Shown: positions 1-9,148, counted from the stretch's first letter. The stretch: DNA of 64,000 nt from Vulcanimicrobiota bacterium (GCA_003140215.1 PLJL01000005.1:194916-258915); one strand, 5' to 3'. The notes: generated from the sequence alone by a model not told the origin. Made by a program: numbers and translations.

Positions 1-549
1 AATCTCGCGCATCGGGCGATGGTCGAAGCGGCCGCGCACGTGCGGCACGATGCAGAACGTGCAGTAGTAGGAACAGCCGCGCTGCACGGTCACGAACGCG
101 CGCAGCCCGTCGTAGGGTCCGGCGATCCCCTCGCCGGCACCGCCCATGACGGTCTCGATCTCGCGGTCCACCGTAAAGTCGTCGTCGGGATACTCAGCCC
201 GCCATGCTGCGAGCGCATCGCCGAGCGCACCGAGCTCGCGCGTTCCGAAGATGCCGTCGACATGCGGCGCCAGCGCGCGCATACGGCCCTTGTCCTGTTC
301 CGCCAAGCACCCCGTTACGATCACCTTCACCGTGGGGTCGGCATTCTTGACGGCCTTCCAATGGCCGATACGGCCGTAGGCACGTTGCTCGGCATTGTCG
401 CGTACCGTGCACGTGTTGAGGACCAGCACCGCCGCGTCTTCGGGGCGTTCCGCCAACGTGAAGCCTGCCGAGAGCGCGCGCCGCTGGATGTCCTGCGAGT
501 CCGCCTCGTTCATCTGACAACCGTGCGTCTCAATGTAGATCTGGGCCAT
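1..549 (-). CDS. miaB: tRNA-2-methylthio-N6-dimethylallyladenosine synthase MiaB, N-terminal part
   Basis: Radical-SAM methylthiotransferase that adds the 2-methylthio group to i6A37 of tRNAs reading UNN codons. The 183 visible residues begin MAQIYIETHGCQMNEAD and carry all parts expected of this half: three cysteines of the N-terminal UPF0004 cluster (THGCQM, NTCTVRDNAEQ, VTGCLAEQ) and the radical-SAM triad CSYYCTFC followed by IVPHVRG, the wording typical of MiaB rather than RimO or MtaB. The gene runs off the left edge, so the rest of the SAM barrel and the TRAM domain are not visible. Its ATG lies three bases after the stop of the PEGA gene upstream, so the two are probably co-transcribed. 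Confidence 0.93.
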   Translation of the reverse strand, partial: MAQIYIETHGCQMNEADSQDIQRRALSAGFTLAERPEDAAVLVLNTCTVRDNAEQRAYGRIGHWKAVKNADPTVKVIVTGCLAEQDKGRMRALAPHVDGIFGTRELGALGDALAAWRAEYPDDDFTVDREIETVMGGAGEGIAGPYDGLRAFVTVQRGCSYYCTFCIVPHVRGRFDHRPMREI

Positions 550-552
550 CGA

Positions 553-1308
553 TCAGTGGGCTTCCGAAAAGAGCGTGGTGAGGAGGTCGAGCGGGAGGTA
601 GAGGCGCCGGCCGATCAGCGTGGGCGCTTCGCCGTAGTCGACGGCCTTGCCGTCGACGCGATAGGTCGTGATCCCGATGCGTCCGACCACCAGATGCCCG
701 CCGTAGCGCAGTACGACCTTGTCGCCCTGGAGATTGATCGCGCTGCGCGGCACGTAGTCTTCGGCCGGGGCGACGACGCTGGGGCGCGGCACTTCCACCT
801 CGGGCTGGAACACGACGTCGGTTCGGGTTTGCGGCCAGACCGTCACCGAGCGCGCGATGCGGCCGCGCGCCGTGCGGAACGCAAGCTCGTGCGTCCCGGC
901 CGAAGCGGGGATCGTCCCGTCCTTCGCAGGCACCGCCGGGACCCCGTCGAGATACGCCCGAGCGCCCGGCGTTCCGTGGATCGCAATCGAACCCGGCGCC
1001 GCGCGGAGGTGCACCTTGGTCGCCTCGAGCCGGGTGGAGCTCAACGTCGCCTGGTCGGCCTCGATGCTGACGTCGAGCTGCAGCGGGGTCCAGCCGCTCT
1101 TGGTCAGTCCGACGGTGTGGCGGCCGGGGGCCAGCCCACCGACCACGAGCGGGGTGCGCCCGACGTAGGTGCCGTCGACCCAGACATCCGCTGCGCTGGG
1201 CAACGTCGTCACGTACAGGGAACCGGTCGGTACGGCGGCCAGGAGGAGCACGCACGCCGCGACCGCCGCGAGGCGCCCGAGCATATCAAGGGAACCTTGG
1301 TCGGTCAT
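553..1308 (-). CDS. Secreted PEGA-domain protein
   Basis: Exported protein of 251 residues with a hydrophobic signal segment (LGRLAAVAACVLLLAAVP) followed by two PEGA-type beta-repeats (around residues 30-95 and 100-160; motifs VWVDGTYVGRTPL and AYLDGVPAVPAKDG). PEGA domains are surface or periplasmic beta-sandwiches; the C-terminal 90 residues are also beta-rich and resemble the stalk or copper-amine-oxidase N-type fold (KVVLRYGGHLVVGR, LIGRRLYLPLDLL). The function is not known. The start at 1308 has an AGGG eight bases upstream; the inner ATG at 1284 would give a cleaner signal peptide. The 1308 start codon overlaps the divergent der start by two bases, so each gene's control region must lie inside its neighbour if both starts are right. 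Confidence 0.72.
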   Translation of the reverse strand: MTDQGSLDMLGRLAAVAACVLLLAAVPTGSLYVTTLPSAADVWVDGTYVGRTPLVVGGLAPGRHTVGLTKSGWTPLQLDVSIEADQATLSSTRLEATKVHLRAAPGSIAIHGTPGARAYLDGVPAVPAKDGTIPASAGTHELAFRTARGRIARSVTVWPQTRTDVVFQPEVEVPRPSVVAPAEDYVPRSAINLQGDKVVLRYGGHLVVGRIGITTYRVDGKAVDYGEAPTLIGRRLYLPLDLLTTLFSEAH

Positions 1309-2704
1309 GTCCGAAGCCCTCGCACCCTCCCTGCGCGTGCGCCCGGCGACCGTCGCGGTCGTCGGTCGCCCCAACGTGGGGAAAAGCGCGCTGTTCAACC
1401 GCCTGCTCGGCCAGCGGCTCGCGATCGTCGAGGACACGCCCGGCGTCACGCGCGACCGCCTCTACGCGCTGGCCGAATGGCGCAACCGATCCTTCACCCT
1501 CGTCGACACCGGCGGGATCGACACCGACGTCGATCCCGAGGATGCGATCGCCGCGGGCACTCAAGCACAGGCCGAATCGGCGGCCCGCGACGCCGACGTC
1601 ATCGTGCTCGTCGTCGACGCCCAGGACGGGCTGACGCCGGTCGACCAAGACGTCGCGCAGATTCTGCGCCGCACGCGGCGGCCGGTTATCCTCGTCGCGA
1701 ACAAGATCGAATCGCCCAAGCACGCGGCGTCGGTGCACGCCGAGTTCGGCGGGTTGGGCTTCGGCGAGCCGTGCGGCGTCTCCGCACTGCACGGTGAGGG
1801 CACCGGCGATCTGCTCGACGCGATCGTCGATCGACTGCCGCCCGAAGACCCGACCCGGCTCGAAGACCCCGAACTGGCGATCGCGCTGATCGGGCAGCCC
1901 AACGTCGGCAAGTCGTCGCTCCTCAACGCGTTGTTGAACGAGGAGCGCACGATCGTCTCCGACGTTCCGGGCACCACGCGCGATGCGATCGATACGCTCT
2001 TCACCTGGAAGGGCCGCACCTTCCGGCTCATCGACACCGCCGGCGTCTACAAGAAAGCCAATCAACACGGCAAGATCGAGTACTACTCGTCGCTGCGCTC
2101 GCTCAAAGCGATCGCGCGCTGCGACATCGCGGTGCTGCTCATCGACGCGCTCAAGGGCCCAACCAACCAGGACCGCCGGCTCGCGGGGATCGCGCTCGAG
2201 GAACGCAAAGGGCTCGTCATCGTCGGGAACAAGTACGATCTCGTGCGCGAGCTGGGCGAGTACAATCAGAGCGACCTCACCGAAGAGATCCACGCGCAGC
2301 TCACCTTCGCCGATTTCGCGCCCGTAACGTTCCTCTCGGCACTGACCAAGCGGCGCCTGCAAAGCCTCATGCCGATCGTCGAGAAGGTCGCCGAGAACCT
2401 CGACCGGCGCGTGCCGACCGCGAAGCTCAACGCCGTCGTGCGCGATGCGGTGTTGGCGCACCCGCCGCCGATCCACTCCGGGAAGCCGCTCAAGCTGCTC
2501 TACTGCTCGCAGCCGCAGACGCACCCGCCGCTGTTCGTGTTCCACGTCAACGACCCCGACCTCGTCCCGCCGTCGTACCGGCGCTTCATCGAAAACACGC
2601 TGCGCAGCGAGTTCGATTTCGAGGGGATCCCGCTCACCTTCGAGTTTCGCTCGCGCCGCGATGAAGGCGACCGCGGCGACCCGCACGGAGCGCGACAAGG
2701 ATGA
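1307..2704 (+). CDS. der: GTPase Der (EngA)
   Basis: Essential ribosome-associated GTPase with two tandem G domains, needed for maturation of the 50S subunit. The first G domain shows GRPNVGKSALFNRL, DTGG and NKIE; the second GQPNVGKSSLLNALL, DTAG and GNKYD; a C-terminal KH-like domain of about 120 residues completes a 465-residue protein, the usual length. A GTG at 1337 would give the common short start (MRPATVAVVGRPNVGK), while ATG 1307 adds ten residues; I keep 1307 as the longer conventional start but either is possible. The stop overlaps the plsY start as ATGA, so the two are translationally coupled. Confidence 0.95.
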   Translation: MSEALAPSLRVRPATVAVVGRPNVGKSALFNRLLGQRLAIVEDTPGVTRDRLYALAEWRNRSFTLVDTGGIDTDVDPEDAIAAGTQAQAESAARDADVIVLVVDAQDGLTPVDQDVAQILRRTRRPVILVANKIESPKHAASVHAEFGGLGFGEPCGVSALHGEGTGDLLDAIVDRLPPEDPTRLEDPELAIALIGQPNVGKSSLLNALLNEERTIVSDVPGTTRDAIDTLFTWKGRTFRLIDTAGVYKKANQHGKIEYYSSLRSLKAIARCDIAVLLIDALKGPTNQDRRLAGIALEERKGLVIVGNKYDLVRELGEYNQSDLTEEIHAQLTFADFAPVTFLSALTKRRLQSLMPIVEKVAENLDRRVPTAKLNAVVRDAVLAHPPPIHSGKPLKLLYCSQPQTHPPLFVFHVNDPDLVPPSYRRFIENTLRSEFDFEGIPLTFEFRSRRDEGDRGDPHGARQG

Positions 2705-3315
2705 GCGAGCCGTGGTTCTCGATCGTGACCGTGATCGTCGCGTTCTTCGCCGGCGCCATCCCGTTCGGCGTCCTCGTGTCGCGAGCGTTCTACGGAACCG
2801 ACATCCGCCGCTCAGGCAGCGGGAACATCGGCGCCGCCAATGCCTTGCGCACACTGGGCAAACGCGGTGCGCTCGCGGTGCTCGCGCTCGACGCGCTCAA
2901 AGGGTTTGCCCCGACGCTCGCCGCGGGAGCGCTCGGCGGTACGGCGCCGGCAACGCTGGCCGCCTTCGCCTCGGTGGCGGGACACTGCATGTCGCCCTTC
3001 TTGGGGTTGCGGGGCGGGAAAGGGGTTGCGACCTTTCTCGGCGCGGTGACCGCGTTGTGGTGGCCCGCCGGAATCGCGTTCGCGCTCGTCTGGTTAGCGG
3101 CCGTGGTGGCGTGCGGTTACGCGTCGGTCGGTTCGATGCTGGGCAGTGCCGCGATGGCGCCCGTGCTGTGGTTCGGCCTGGGCAGGATCGGCCTGGTCTG
3201 CGGCGCCGTGTCGGCGCTGTTCATCGTCTACCGCCACCGCGACAACATCGACCGACTGCGGCACGGGACGGAAAACCGTCTCTCATTGCTGAAGGCCCGG
3301 GCGAGTCATGATTAG
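2701..3315 (+). CDS. plsY: Acyl-phosphate:glycerol-3-phosphate acyltransferase PlsY
   Basis: Inner-membrane enzyme that transfers the acyl group from acyl-phosphate to glycerol-3-phosphate, the first step of phospholipid synthesis (with PlsX). At 204 residues and with about five hydrophobic segments it matches the family. The three conserved cytoplasmic loops are visible: SGNIGAANALRTLGKRG, the phosphate-binding GLRGGKGVAT after GHCMSPF, and the C-terminal FIVYRHRDNIDRL. It overlaps der by four bases and the efp start by eight, as expected of a coupled operon. Confidence 0.95.
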   Translation: MSEPWFSIVTVIVAFFAGAIPFGVLVSRAFYGTDIRRSGSGNIGAANALRTLGKRGALAVLALDALKGFAPTLAAGALGGTAPATLAAFASVAGHCMSPFLGLRGGKGVATFLGAVTALWWPAGIAFALVWLAAVVACGYASVGSMLGSAAMAPVLWFGLGRIGLVCGAVSALFIVYRHRDNIDRLRHGTENRLSLLKARASHD

Positions 3316-3871
3316 CTCCAACGATTTCCGAAACGGCGTCACCATCGTCATCGACGGGCAGCTCTGGACCGTCATCGAGTTCCTGCACGTCAAACCCGGT
3401 AAGGGCGCGGCCTTCGTGCGGACGCGGCTCAAGAACGTGAAGACCGGCTCGACGGTCGAACGCACGTTCCGCGCCGGCGAGAAGCTCGAGCGCGCGACCG
3501 TCGACAACCGCGACATGCAGATGCTCTACAACGACGCCGACGGCTACCACTTCATGGACAGCGAGACGTACGAGAACTTCACGCTGCAGCGCGACGTCAT
3601 CGGCGATCCCGCCGACTTTCTCAAAGACGGGATGAAGATCGCGGTGCAGTTCCACGAAAGCACGCCGATCGGCGCCGACCTGCCGGCCCACGTCGAGCTC
3701 AAGGTCGAAGAAACCGATCCGGGCTTCAAAGGCGACACCGCGACCGGTGCGACGAAACCGGCCAAGCTCGAAACCGGCGCGACGGTCAACGTTCCGCTGT
3801 TCGTGAACCCGGGCGACGTGATTCGCATCGACACGCGCGACCGGCGCTACATCGGGCGCGTCCAAAGCTGA
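3308..3871 (+). CDS. efp: Translation elongation factor P
   Basis: EF-P binds between the P and E sites and rescues ribosomes stalled on polyproline. The 187 residues give the three beta-barrel domains (KOW-like N-terminal, OB, C-terminal OB). The tip loop is KPGKGAAF with Lys32 at the position that is modified in lysine-type EF-Ps (beta-lysylation or 5-aminopentanol); no modifying enzyme (EpmA/EpmB or YmfI type) is in the window. The C-terminal signature GDVIRIDTRDRRYIGRV is intact. The supply is fitting: several exported proteins in the window carry long proline runs. The start overlaps plsY by eight bases. Confidence 0.96.
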   Translation: MISSNDFRNGVTIVIDGQLWTVIEFLHVKPGKGAAFVRTRLKNVKTGSTVERTFRAGEKLERATVDNRDMQMLYNDADGYHFMDSETYENFTLQRDVIGDPADFLKDGMKIAVQFHESTPIGADLPAHVELKVEETDPGFKGDTATGATKPAKLETGATVNVPLFVNPGDVIRIDTRDRRYIGRVQS

Positions 3872-3875
3872 TCTC

Positions 3876-5969
3876 GTGCGCATCAGGCGCCTGCGGATCC
3901 TGGGCGTGGCGATGGCCCTGTCGACCGCCGCAGCGCTGGCGGGGATCGCGCTGTACCTGCTTCCGGTCAACGTCGCATCGTCGGCGAATCGCATCGCGGA
4001 CTTCGTGCTGCTCAACGAGGCCAAAGGCTGGATCGACGACCACGCCGCCGTAGCGAGCGCGTTTCGCTTTCCGGACCGCGACGACGAGAACGATCAACTG
4101 CGCCTGGTCGCGATCGACGAGGCGTCGCTGAACCCGCCCAACGATCCGCGTAACCCGGGGCTCGGACAGTTTCCCTGGCACCGCGCGGTGTACGGCCAGC
4201 TGCTGGAGCGCTTGCACGCCGCGGGCGCGAAGCTGGTCACGTTCGACATCGATTTCGTCGAACCGTCGGCGGACGCGGCCGACGACGCCGCATTCCGCGC
4301 CGGGATGAAGCTGCAACGGACGATCCTCGGCATGCAGCTCACCACGTCGAGCGGCGGGGTGCTGGGGGTGCAACGACCGCCGCAACAGTTGGCGTCGGTC
4401 GCAGCCGGCTTGGGCTCGACGACCGTCGACAATCCCGGCGGTTGGCTCACCGGTCAGCCACTCGCCGTGATCGGCCATGACTGCTCGGGCATCACGCTGC
4501 CTTGCACTCCCGGGGTGACCGCGATGATCGCAGCGGGCGGGCGAGGGCGCTTCAGCGTGTATCCGTCGCTCGCCGCCGAGACGGCCGTGATATTTCTGCA
4601 CCGGCCGCTCTTGGGAACCGACCGTTGGCATGCGCGGTTCGGGGATCGCACGATTCCGCTCGACGGCGAGGGCGTGCTGCTGCTCCTGCCGTTCAGAGTT
4701 CACGAGCATCTCGACATCGGCAACACTGGCTCGAGCGGGGGCCCGAGCGCGCGCGCCGGAACCGCGATCGACTCGGCCAGTTTTTTTCAGCGCATCTCTT
4801 TCGTTGACGTGCTCAAGCTCGACGCCGCCTCGATGCGCACGTTCGCCGCGGGCAAGGTCGTCGTCGTCGGCCCCACCGCGCAAGCGCTGGGTGACTACTT
4901 CCTCACCCCCAACGGGCGCTATCCCGGCGTGTTCGCCAACCTGCGGTTCGTAGACCAGCTGTTGCGCGATCACTTCATCGCGCGCGTACCGCCCTGGCTC
5001 GATCTGGCGCTCATCGTGCTGCTACCGTTGCTCGTCGGTTTCGCGGGGACGCAGCTGCGGCCCAGCGCCGGGATCGCGATCGCGGCCGCGGCGGTCGGGC
5101 TCTACTCTCTCGCCGCCATCGCGCTGTACGGCTACACCCTGCACTGGATGAACCTGCTGCACGTTGACGCGGCGATGATTCTGGCGGCGCTGTTCGTCGC
5201 GCTCTACCGCACCATCACCGAAGGCTCGGACAAGCGCGTCATCCGAGAGATGTTCGGCAAGCACGTGTCCCCTGCGGTCGTCGACCAGATGCTCGCGCAC
5301 GACGATCCCCTCAAGGCGCTCGACCTCTCCGGCAAACGCGTGAAGGTCACGATCTTCTACTCCGACATTCGCGGGTTCACGGCGATGTCGGAGAAGATGA
5401 CGGCTGAGGAGATCTATGGCCGGCTCAACGAGTATTTCGAGGAGATGTGCAAGCTCGTGTTCGCCTATGGCGGCTACGTCGACAAGTTCATCGGCGACTG
5501 CGTGATGGCGGTCTTCTCGGCGCCCAACCCCCTGCCTGGGGACGCCGACCGCGCCGTCCGCTCCGCGTGGGACCAGCAACAGCGGATCCTCGCGATGATG
5601 ACCGAGTGGGCGGCCATGGACCGGCAGGTCTTCACCGTCGGAATGGGGCTGAACACGGGCGAAGTCGTGATGGGAAACCTGGGTTCGAGCGACCGCCTCA
5701 ACTACACCGTCATCGGCGACAGCGTGAACACCGCCTCGCGCCTCTACAACGTCGCCAAGGGCGGGCAGATCATCATCAGCGAATCGACCTACGAGGAAGT
5801 TAAAGACGCCTTCATCGTCAACGAGCTGACGCCGGTATTCGTCAAAGGCAAGGTGCTCGCGCTGCGTAACTTCGAGGTCGTCGGGCTGCTGAAGCCGGGT
5901 GAGGTCAACACCTCGCGCCTGCTCGATCCCGCGAACCTCCCGACGCCCACCGTCGCGGACGCGCACTGA
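3876..5969 (+). CDS. CHASE2-domain adenylate cyclase (class III)
   Basis: Membrane receptor-type nucleotide cyclase of 697 residues, GTG start four bases after the efp stop. One N-terminal membrane segment (about 9-29) is followed by an extracytoplasmic CHASE2 sensor (about 40-340, with VAIDEASLNPPN and VTFDIDFVEPS), three C-terminal membrane helices (about 374-446) and a cytoplasmic catalytic domain (about 485-660). Catalytic features are complete: metal-binding Asp in FYSDIRGFT, GDCVMAVF, and the transition-state Asn/Arg in GDSVNTASRL. Lys in YVDKFIGD together with Asp in VIGDSVN are the adenine-selecting pair, so ATP to cAMP is predicted. The ligand of the CHASE2 domain is unknown. The stop overlaps the FecR-protein start by one base. 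Confidence 0.9.
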   Translation: MRIRRLRILGVAMALSTAAALAGIALYLLPVNVASSANRIADFVLLNEAKGWIDDHAAVASAFRFPDRDDENDQLRLVAIDEASLNPPNDPRNPGLGQFPWHRAVYGQLLERLHAAGAKLVTFDIDFVEPSADAADDAAFRAGMKLQRTILGMQLTTSSGGVLGVQRPPQQLASVAAGLGSTTVDNPGGWLTGQPLAVIGHDCSGITLPCTPGVTAMIAAGGRGRFSVYPSLAAETAVIFLHRPLLGTDRWHARFGDRTIPLDGEGVLLLLPFRVHEHLDIGNTGSSGGPSARAGTAIDSASFFQRISFVDVLKLDAASMRTFAAGKVVVVGPTAQALGDYFLTPNGRYPGVFANLRFVDQLLRDHFIARVPPWLDLALIVLLPLLVGFAGTQLRPSAGIAIAAAAVGLYSLAAIALYGYTLHWMNLLHVDAAMILAALFVALYRTITEGSDKRVIREMFGKHVSPAVVDQMLAHDDPLKALDLSGKRVKVTIFYSDIRGFTAMSEKMTAEEIYGRLNEYFEEMCKLVFAYGGYVDKFIGDCVMAVFSAPNPLPGDADRAVRSAWDQQQRILAMMTEWAAMDRQVFTVGMGLNTGEVVMGNLGSSDRLNYTVIGDSVNTASRLYNVAKGGQIIISESTYEEVKDAFIVNELTPVFVKGKVLALRNFEVVGLLKPGEVNTSRLLDPANLPTPTVADAH

Positions 5970-6661
5970 TGCGGCGCAGCGGGCTCTGGTTGGCCCTGGG
6001 CTGCGCGGCCGCCCTTGCCGGCGCGCGCGCATCCGCCGCCGACCAGACCAACGAGCTCGCGCGCGTGCGCGGTGAGGTTGGGTATGCGGTGCCGGCTTCG
6101 GCGGCCACGACGCGGCCGTTGGCAGGACGCATCGATCTCTCCGAGGACGCCCGCGCCGTCACCGGATTTCGCGCCGCGGCGCGTCTGACGCTGCCGGATT
6201 CGTCGACCGTCGAGATCGGCGACAAGACCGACGTCCGGCTCGACGCGTTCCGCGGCGCGGCCGCGGCGCACGGCATCGCATTGCAGCACGGCGCCCTGCG
6301 CTTCACGATCCACCATCCCGCCGGCGCCGCGTCGAACTACGTGTTCAAGACGCCGACGACGCAGATCGCGGTACGCGGCACGCTGGCCTACCTGGTGAGC
6401 GGCCCCAACGGCGATCAACTGTACTGCGTCGACTGTGCGCCCGGCGACGTCACGGCGAACGCCGGCCCCGACACGGTTCGCGTCGAGAGCGGGCAGACGC
6501 TCAACGTCCGCCGCATCGGCGGGCGGGCGTTCGACTCCGCGATCGTCGCGAACGCGAGCGTGAACAATCCCGCGATCGATCAGTTCTTGCACGGCTTCAG
6601 CCCGTTCGGGCGAGCGGCGTCCGAGGGCAGCGATCCGACCGGCTCCGATAGCGGGCGGTGA
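5969..6661 (+). CDS. Secreted FecR-domain protein
   Basis: Exported 230-residue protein with a signal peptide (MRRSGLWLALGCAAALAG...ASA) and a FecR-like beta-domain (about 45-185; LTLPDSSTVEIGDKTDVRLDA..., TPTTQIAVRGTLAYL). Such domains occur beside CHASE2 cyclases as periplasmic partners, and here the gene directly follows one with a one-base overlap, so a joint sensor role is likely but inferred. No iron-uptake receptor or sigma factor lies nearby, which argues against a classical FecIR role. Two cysteines (YCVDCAPG) are close together in the middle of the domain and may form a disulfide. Confidence 0.78.
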   Translation: MRRSGLWLALGCAAALAGARASAADQTNELARVRGEVGYAVPASAATTRPLAGRIDLSEDARAVTGFRAAARLTLPDSSTVEIGDKTDVRLDAFRGAAAAHGIALQHGALRFTIHHPAGAASNYVFKTPTTQIAVRGTLAYLVSGPNGDQLYCVDCAPGDVTANAGPDTVRVESGQTLNVRRIGGRAFDSAIVANASVNNPAIDQFLHGFSPFGRAASEGSDPTGSDSGR

Positions 6662-7422
6662 CGCCGCTCAGCGCCCTGGCGCTCTTCGTCGTCGGCGTCG
6701 GCGCGAGTATGTTCGGGTCGCTGGTCGGGATGGGCGGCGGGTTCGTGATCATCCCGGTGCTGCGCATCGCGTTCGGCGTCTCGCCGGCGGTCGCCGCCGG
6801 GACCTCGCTGGTCATGGTGTTGGCGAATACCGCGACCGCGACCGTCGGCTATATGCGCGACGGCCGCGTCGACTTGCGCTTGGCCTTTCCGTTCGCGCTC
6901 GGTGCCGTGCCGGGCAGCATCGCCGGCGCGCTCGCGGTGCGGCGGTTCAGCCCGCAGGCATTCGACATTGCGTACGGCTGCGTGCTCGTCGGGCTCGCCG
7001 TGCTGGTGATCCTGCGCCGGTCGACCGAGTCGCGCGAGCTGCACGAGCGCACGTTCGCGCATGTACCGCTGTACGGGGTCGTCTGCGGCGTGGCGATCGG
7101 GTTCTTCTCATCGCTGTTCGGGATCGGCGGCGGCGTCGTCACGATCCCGCTGCTGCTCGTGGCGGCGCGCATGCCGCCGCACGTCGTGACGGCGACCACG
7201 GCCTTCGTCGTCACCGCGACGGCTCCGATCGGCGTGCTCACCCACGCACTGGGCGGCGACGTCGACTGGCCGGCGACGGTTCCGCTCATCCTCGGCGGCG
7301 TCGTCGGCGGCAGCATCGGCCCACGCATCGCGCGCCGGATCTCGTCGCCGCGGCTGATCACGCTGCTCGCGGTCGCATTCATCGCTGCCGCGTGCGCGCT
7401 TGCACTGCGGCATTTCCTCTAG
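6658..7422 (+). CDS. TauE/SafE-family sulfite/sulfonate exporter
   Basis: Inner-membrane protein of 254 residues with about eight hydrophobic helices in two homologous halves. Both halves carry the family signature: GSLVGMGGGFVIIPVL and SSLFGIGGGVVTIPLL. Members export sulfite, sulfoacetate or other small sulfur anions, or are uncharacterised. The GTG start overlaps the previous stop by four bases. The next two genes (DsrE-like and sulfotransferase) also belong to sulfur chemistry, which supports a sulfur-anion substrate by context only. Confidence 0.88.
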   Translation: MTPLSALALFVVGVGASMFGSLVGMGGGFVIIPVLRIAFGVSPAVAAGTSLVMVLANTATATVGYMRDGRVDLRLAFPFALGAVPGSIAGALAVRRFSPQAFDIAYGCVLVGLAVLVILRRSTESRELHERTFAHVPLYGVVCGVAIGFFSSLFGIGGGVVTIPLLLVAARMPPHVVTATTAFVVTATAPIGVLTHALGGDVDWPATVPLILGGVVGGSIGPRIARRISSPRLITLLAVAFIAAACALALRHFL

Positions 7423-7434
7423 TATGGTGCTGGG

Positions 7435-8100
7435 ATGAGCACTCGGAGCGATTTTCTGGCCGCGAGCGCGCTGACCGCGCTTGCCGCGGGCGCGGCGCCG
7501 GCGGTTGCGGCAGCCGCTGAGGGTACGCTCCTCGACGAGGCAGCCTTCGCCGCCTCGATCAAGACGAACGCCAAGCATCGCCAAGCGATCGGATCGGTGC
7601 GGGTGAACGACGCAGCCTGCCTGCAGTTCGCGGTCAACTCGCTCAACGGTTTCACCACCGGCTGGAAGGAACCGGCCTCCAACGTGCAACTCGCCGTCGT
7701 CTTGGCCGGGTCGGCGGTCATGATCGGGCTCGACGACGCGGCGTGGAAGAGCTATCACTTCAGCGAGCTGCTCAAGCGCTTCACCAGCGAGTTCACCAGC
7801 GCCGACGGGTCACAGGGGAATCCGTGGGCGCACGCGTCGACGACGCTGCCGCCCAGCGCGGACCGCTCGATGCCCGCGCTGGCCGCGCGCGGCGTCCATC
7901 TCGTACTCTGCAACACGGCGCTGGGCGAGGTCGCCAACCGCATCGTCGCGGCGGGATTCGGCGAAGGTGCCGACGTCTTCGCGATGCAGGCACGCCTGCG
8001 CACGCATGCGCTCGCGGGCACCAAGATCGTTCCGGCCGGGATCAGCGCGCTCGTCGTGCTCCAGGAAAATGGCTACGCCTATTACAGCGCGGCACTCTAA
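7435..8100 (+). CDS. Exported DsrE/DsrF-like protein
   Basis: 221 residues with an N-terminal Ala-rich signal (STRSDFLAASALTALAAGAAPAVAAAA; the leading TRSDFLAAS recalls a Tat-type peptide without the full twin-arginine). The remainder fits the DsrE-like alpha/beta fold: VQLAVVLAGSAV, GVHLVLCNTALG, and the family ending IVPAGISALVVLQENGYAYY. DsrE-like proteins carry sulfane sulfur on a cysteine; the single candidate here is the Cys of VLCNTA. Placed 12 bases after the TauE gene, so probably the same transcript. A TAGTAT hexamer overlaps the TauE stop nine bases before this ATG, but I give it little weight. Confidence 0.66.
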   Translation: MSTRSDFLAASALTALAAGAAPAVAAAAEGTLLDEAAFAASIKTNAKHRQAIGSVRVNDAACLQFAVNSLNGFTTGWKEPASNVQLAVVLAGSAVMIGLDDAAWKSYHFSELLKRFTSEFTSADGSQGNPWAHASTTLPPSADRSMPALAARGVHLVLCNTALGEVANRIVAAGFGEGADVFAMQARLRTHALAGTKIVPAGISALVVLQENGYAYYSAAL

Positions 8101-9148
8101 CGACCGTACGGGTGAGCGCACGTGCTTCGTGCACGTGGGTACCCACAAGACCGGCACCACCGCGATCCAACGCTTTTTCGCCGCCAACGACGAGTGGCTC
8201 ACCGGCGCGGGGATCTACTATCCGCGCCGGGGCCGCTGGACTCACTCCACTCCGGGCCATCACAACGTCGCCTTCGAGCTCACCGACGATCCGCGCTTCG
8301 ACGCCGCGGCCGGGACGCTCCACGACGTGATCGCCGAGATCGCAACGGTCGCCCCGATGCGGGCGTGCCTGAGCTCCGAGCAATTCGGATACCTGCACGA
8401 GAGCCAGGGCGCGCTGGTCGCGCTGCGCGACGCGATCGCGGCGATCGGGTACCGTCCGCGAATCATCGTGTACGTCCGCGCCCAGGACGAGTACGCGGAA
8501 TCCTTGTATGCCGAATCCGTCAAGCACGACGAAACGCTCCCGTTCAGCCGCTACCTCGACGACGTCATTCGGGAGGGTGCGATAATCCGGCCCCGCTCCG
8601 AGTTGCGGGCGAGGCGGGTGTCGAGGTTCGACTACGTAGACCTAGTCGAACCGTTCGCGCAAGCCTTCGGCAGCGACGCGGTGGCCGTGCGCGGATACCG
8701 CGATGCGGGGCGCGCCGATTCTCTCGTGCACGACTTTCTGGACGCCGTCGAAATGGCGGGACGCCTACCCTCGGGCCTGGTGGCGGAAGGTGCCACGTAT
8801 GACAACCGGCGCTTGACGACGGGCCGGGTCATCACCAGTTTGTTCATGAACACGGAGGCCTTGGAGGTGGGTTCCATGCTGTCCGCCCTCGGTCGTGAAC
8901 TCGTCGCGCGCGATGAGGACGCCGCGAGTCAGCCGTTCGCGCCGCTGGGGCCGTCCGAGCGCGCGCGCATCGCGCAACGCTTCGCCGCCTCCAACGCACG
9001 GTTGGTCCGGGACTGGAACGTCGCACCCGGGACGTTCGAACCCCACGGCGGCGCCGGCTCAGATTCCGAACCGGCGCGGCGGGCGCGGTCGCTGTTCGCT
9101 CTTGCGGAGGCGGTTCGAGTCCAACGCATGCTGCCACGCGGCGCCTAG
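8069..9148 (+). CDS. Sulfotransferase-like P-loop protein
   Basis: Predicted transferase of sulfate from PAPS. The 5'-phosphosulfate-binding loop is VHVGTHKTGTTAIQRFF and a second PAPS element is IIVYVRAQDEYAESLY (the arginine-containing 3'-phosphate motif). The acceptor is not predictable; most relatives with HxGTHKTGTT act on carbohydrates or are uncharacterised. ATG 8069 sits after a CAGGAAA ribosome-binding site and overlaps the previous gene by 32 bases (359 residues). GTG 8129 would start right at the P-loop, as many relatives do, so the start is uncertain. The stop overlaps the next reading frame's GTG by one base. Confidence 0.75.
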   Translation: MATPITARHSNDRTGERTCFVHVGTHKTGTTAIQRFFAANDEWLTGAGIYYPRRGRWTHSTPGHHNVAFELTDDPRFDAAAGTLHDVIAEIATVAPMRACLSSEQFGYLHESQGALVALRDAIAAIGYRPRIIVYVRAQDEYAESLYAESVKHDETLPFSRYLDDVIREGAIIRPRSELRARRVSRFDYVDLVEPFAQAFGSDAVAVRGYRDAGRADSLVHDFLDAVEMAGRLPSGLVAEGATYDNRRLTTGRVITSLFMNTEALEVGSMLSALGRELVARDEDAASQPFAPLGPSERARIAQRFAASNARLVRDWNVAPGTFEPHGGAGSDSEPARRARSLFALAEAVRVQRMLPRGA

